From Caldora sp. SIO3E6 (GTDB lineage: Bacteria > Cyanobacteriota > Cyanobacteriia > Cyanobacteriales > Coleofasciculaceae), in the NCBI GenBank assembly GCA_010672185.1, contig JAAHHL010000107.1, positions 1 to 12,320 on the forward strand: a stretch of 12,320 bases of DNA, read 5' to 3'. The number at the start of each line of letters is the position of its first letter. Position 1 is the stretch's first letter. Made by a program: the position numbers and the translations under genes. This document shows, in pieces, positions 11,898 through 12,320 of this stretch. The notes beneath the pieces were generated by a model, which searched no databases, was not told the DNA's origin, and was given only the letters and a program-made list of their open reading frames with translations.

Positions 11898-12320
11898 TTA
11901 TTCTACAATATCTATCTGCCAGAAGAAAGGATATTGTTCAGCAATCTCCGATAAATTAGCTTTCACCGGATTTTCTCTAATATAGTTCCAGGTTTCTAAC
12001 AACTCTCTTTCATCTCGCATAATGCGATCGTATCGCTCGTCTTGCCAGACAATACCACTATGACCCATTACTTTAGCCACTTGGTTAGAACTATAGCTTT
12101 TGATGCTGTGGATAATACTAGCTAATTTCCAATATTCCTGGTCTGACTTTGGCAAAGGCTGCATTAACCAATGGACATGATCTGGCATAATGACAACAGC
12201 ATAGGTTTTGTACCTTTGGTTATTGAAGAATAAACAAGAATCTAGAACTACCTGTCTTGCTTCTGGAGTTAATTCTAGCTTTTGCCAGGTTTTAAAAGTA
12301 ATAAAGTAAATTGCTACTGA
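11898..12320 (-). CDS. REP-associated tyrosine transposase (RAYT, IS200-like Y1 family), 5' end outside the window
   Basis: The frame is open to the right edge, so the ATG at 12186-12188 is internal; 140 C-terminal residues are visible. It begins YFITFKTWQKLELTPEARQ and continues to the HUH motif in VVIMPDHVHWLMQPLPKS (His48 and His50 of the visible part), SIIHSIKSYSSNQV, GIVWQDERYDRIMRDE, and the catalytic Tyr in WNYIRENPVKANL (Tyr113 of the visible part). All residues needed for single-strand DNA nicking and joining are present. RAYTs are domesticated relatives of IS200/IS605 transposases and act on REP hairpins. The repeat array lies directly downstream, and the last codons (DIVE and stop) overlap sequence that matches the array linker, so gene and array are physically fused. 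The full protein is probably ~170-190 residues. Confidence 0.92.
   Translation of the reverse strand, partial: SVAIYFITFKTWQKLELTPEARQVVLDSCLFFNNQRYKTYAVVIMPDHVHWLMQPLPKSDQEYWKLASIIHSIKSYSSNQVAKVMGHSGIVWQDERYDRIMRDERELLETWNYIRENPVKANLSEIAEQYPFFWQIDIVE

Overview
The window comes from a cyanobacterium, probably a filamentous one with a large, repeat-rich genome; I cannot name the genus. The signs are about nine copies of the octamer GCGATCGC (HIP1), for example at 59-66, 1822-1829, 5241-5248 and 9484-9491. There are also many heptameric short tandem repeats between genes, a cyanobacterial-type cyanophycin locus, a Uma2-family (DUF820) nuclease and a PEP-CTERM protein. No tRNA, rRNA or CRISPR array was seen.

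Layout, left to right. (1) 1-553: 3' part of a histone-deacetylase/acetoin-utilisation-family deacetylase gene, cut by the window edge. (2) 554-932: repeats, then an 18-bp perfect palindrome that fits the NtcA consensus. (3) 933-1562: a small HTH-like regulator whose last ~60 codons are made of dispersed repeats. (4) 1982-2560: Uma2-family nuclease, whose start codon lies in a heptamer repeat. (5) 2972-3652: secreted PEP-CTERM protein. (6) 3653-4259: repeats, a coding remnant on the minus strand, and a 184-bp element with inverted ends abutting that remnant. (7) 4260-4991: ZIP-like membrane protein. (8) 4992-6361: about 1.4 kb of nested GGGCGGGTTT hairpin elements arranged twice as left-right-right, separated by a small antitoxin-like tail and another inverted repeat. 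(9) 6362-10295, minus strand: cphB then cphA, encoding degradation and synthesis of the nitrogen reserve polymer cyanophycin. A 385-bp spacer between them holds two hairpins and an NtcA-like site. (10) 10681-11379: trmD, divergent from cphB, with a good promoter and a likely terminator. (11) 11490-12320: four tandem copies of a ~75-bp two-hairpin repeat, directly abutting the 3' end of a REP-associated tyrosine transposase (RAYT) gene that runs off the right edge.

How the parts fit. cphB and cphA form one metabolic module: CphA polymerises Asp and Arg into cyanophycin and CphB cuts it back to beta-Asp-Arg dipeptides. The NtcA-like site suggests nitrogen control but is not proof. The rest is a patchwork of single genes separated by mobile or expanding repeats. 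These repeats supply stop or start codons to at least five genes. The most distinctive system is the RAYT next to its putative substrate array. Each unit is predicted to fold into a closed stem with two inner hairpins, one of which shows compensatory base changes. A lone half-unit about 10 kb away, inside the end of the regulator gene, suggests the family disperses.
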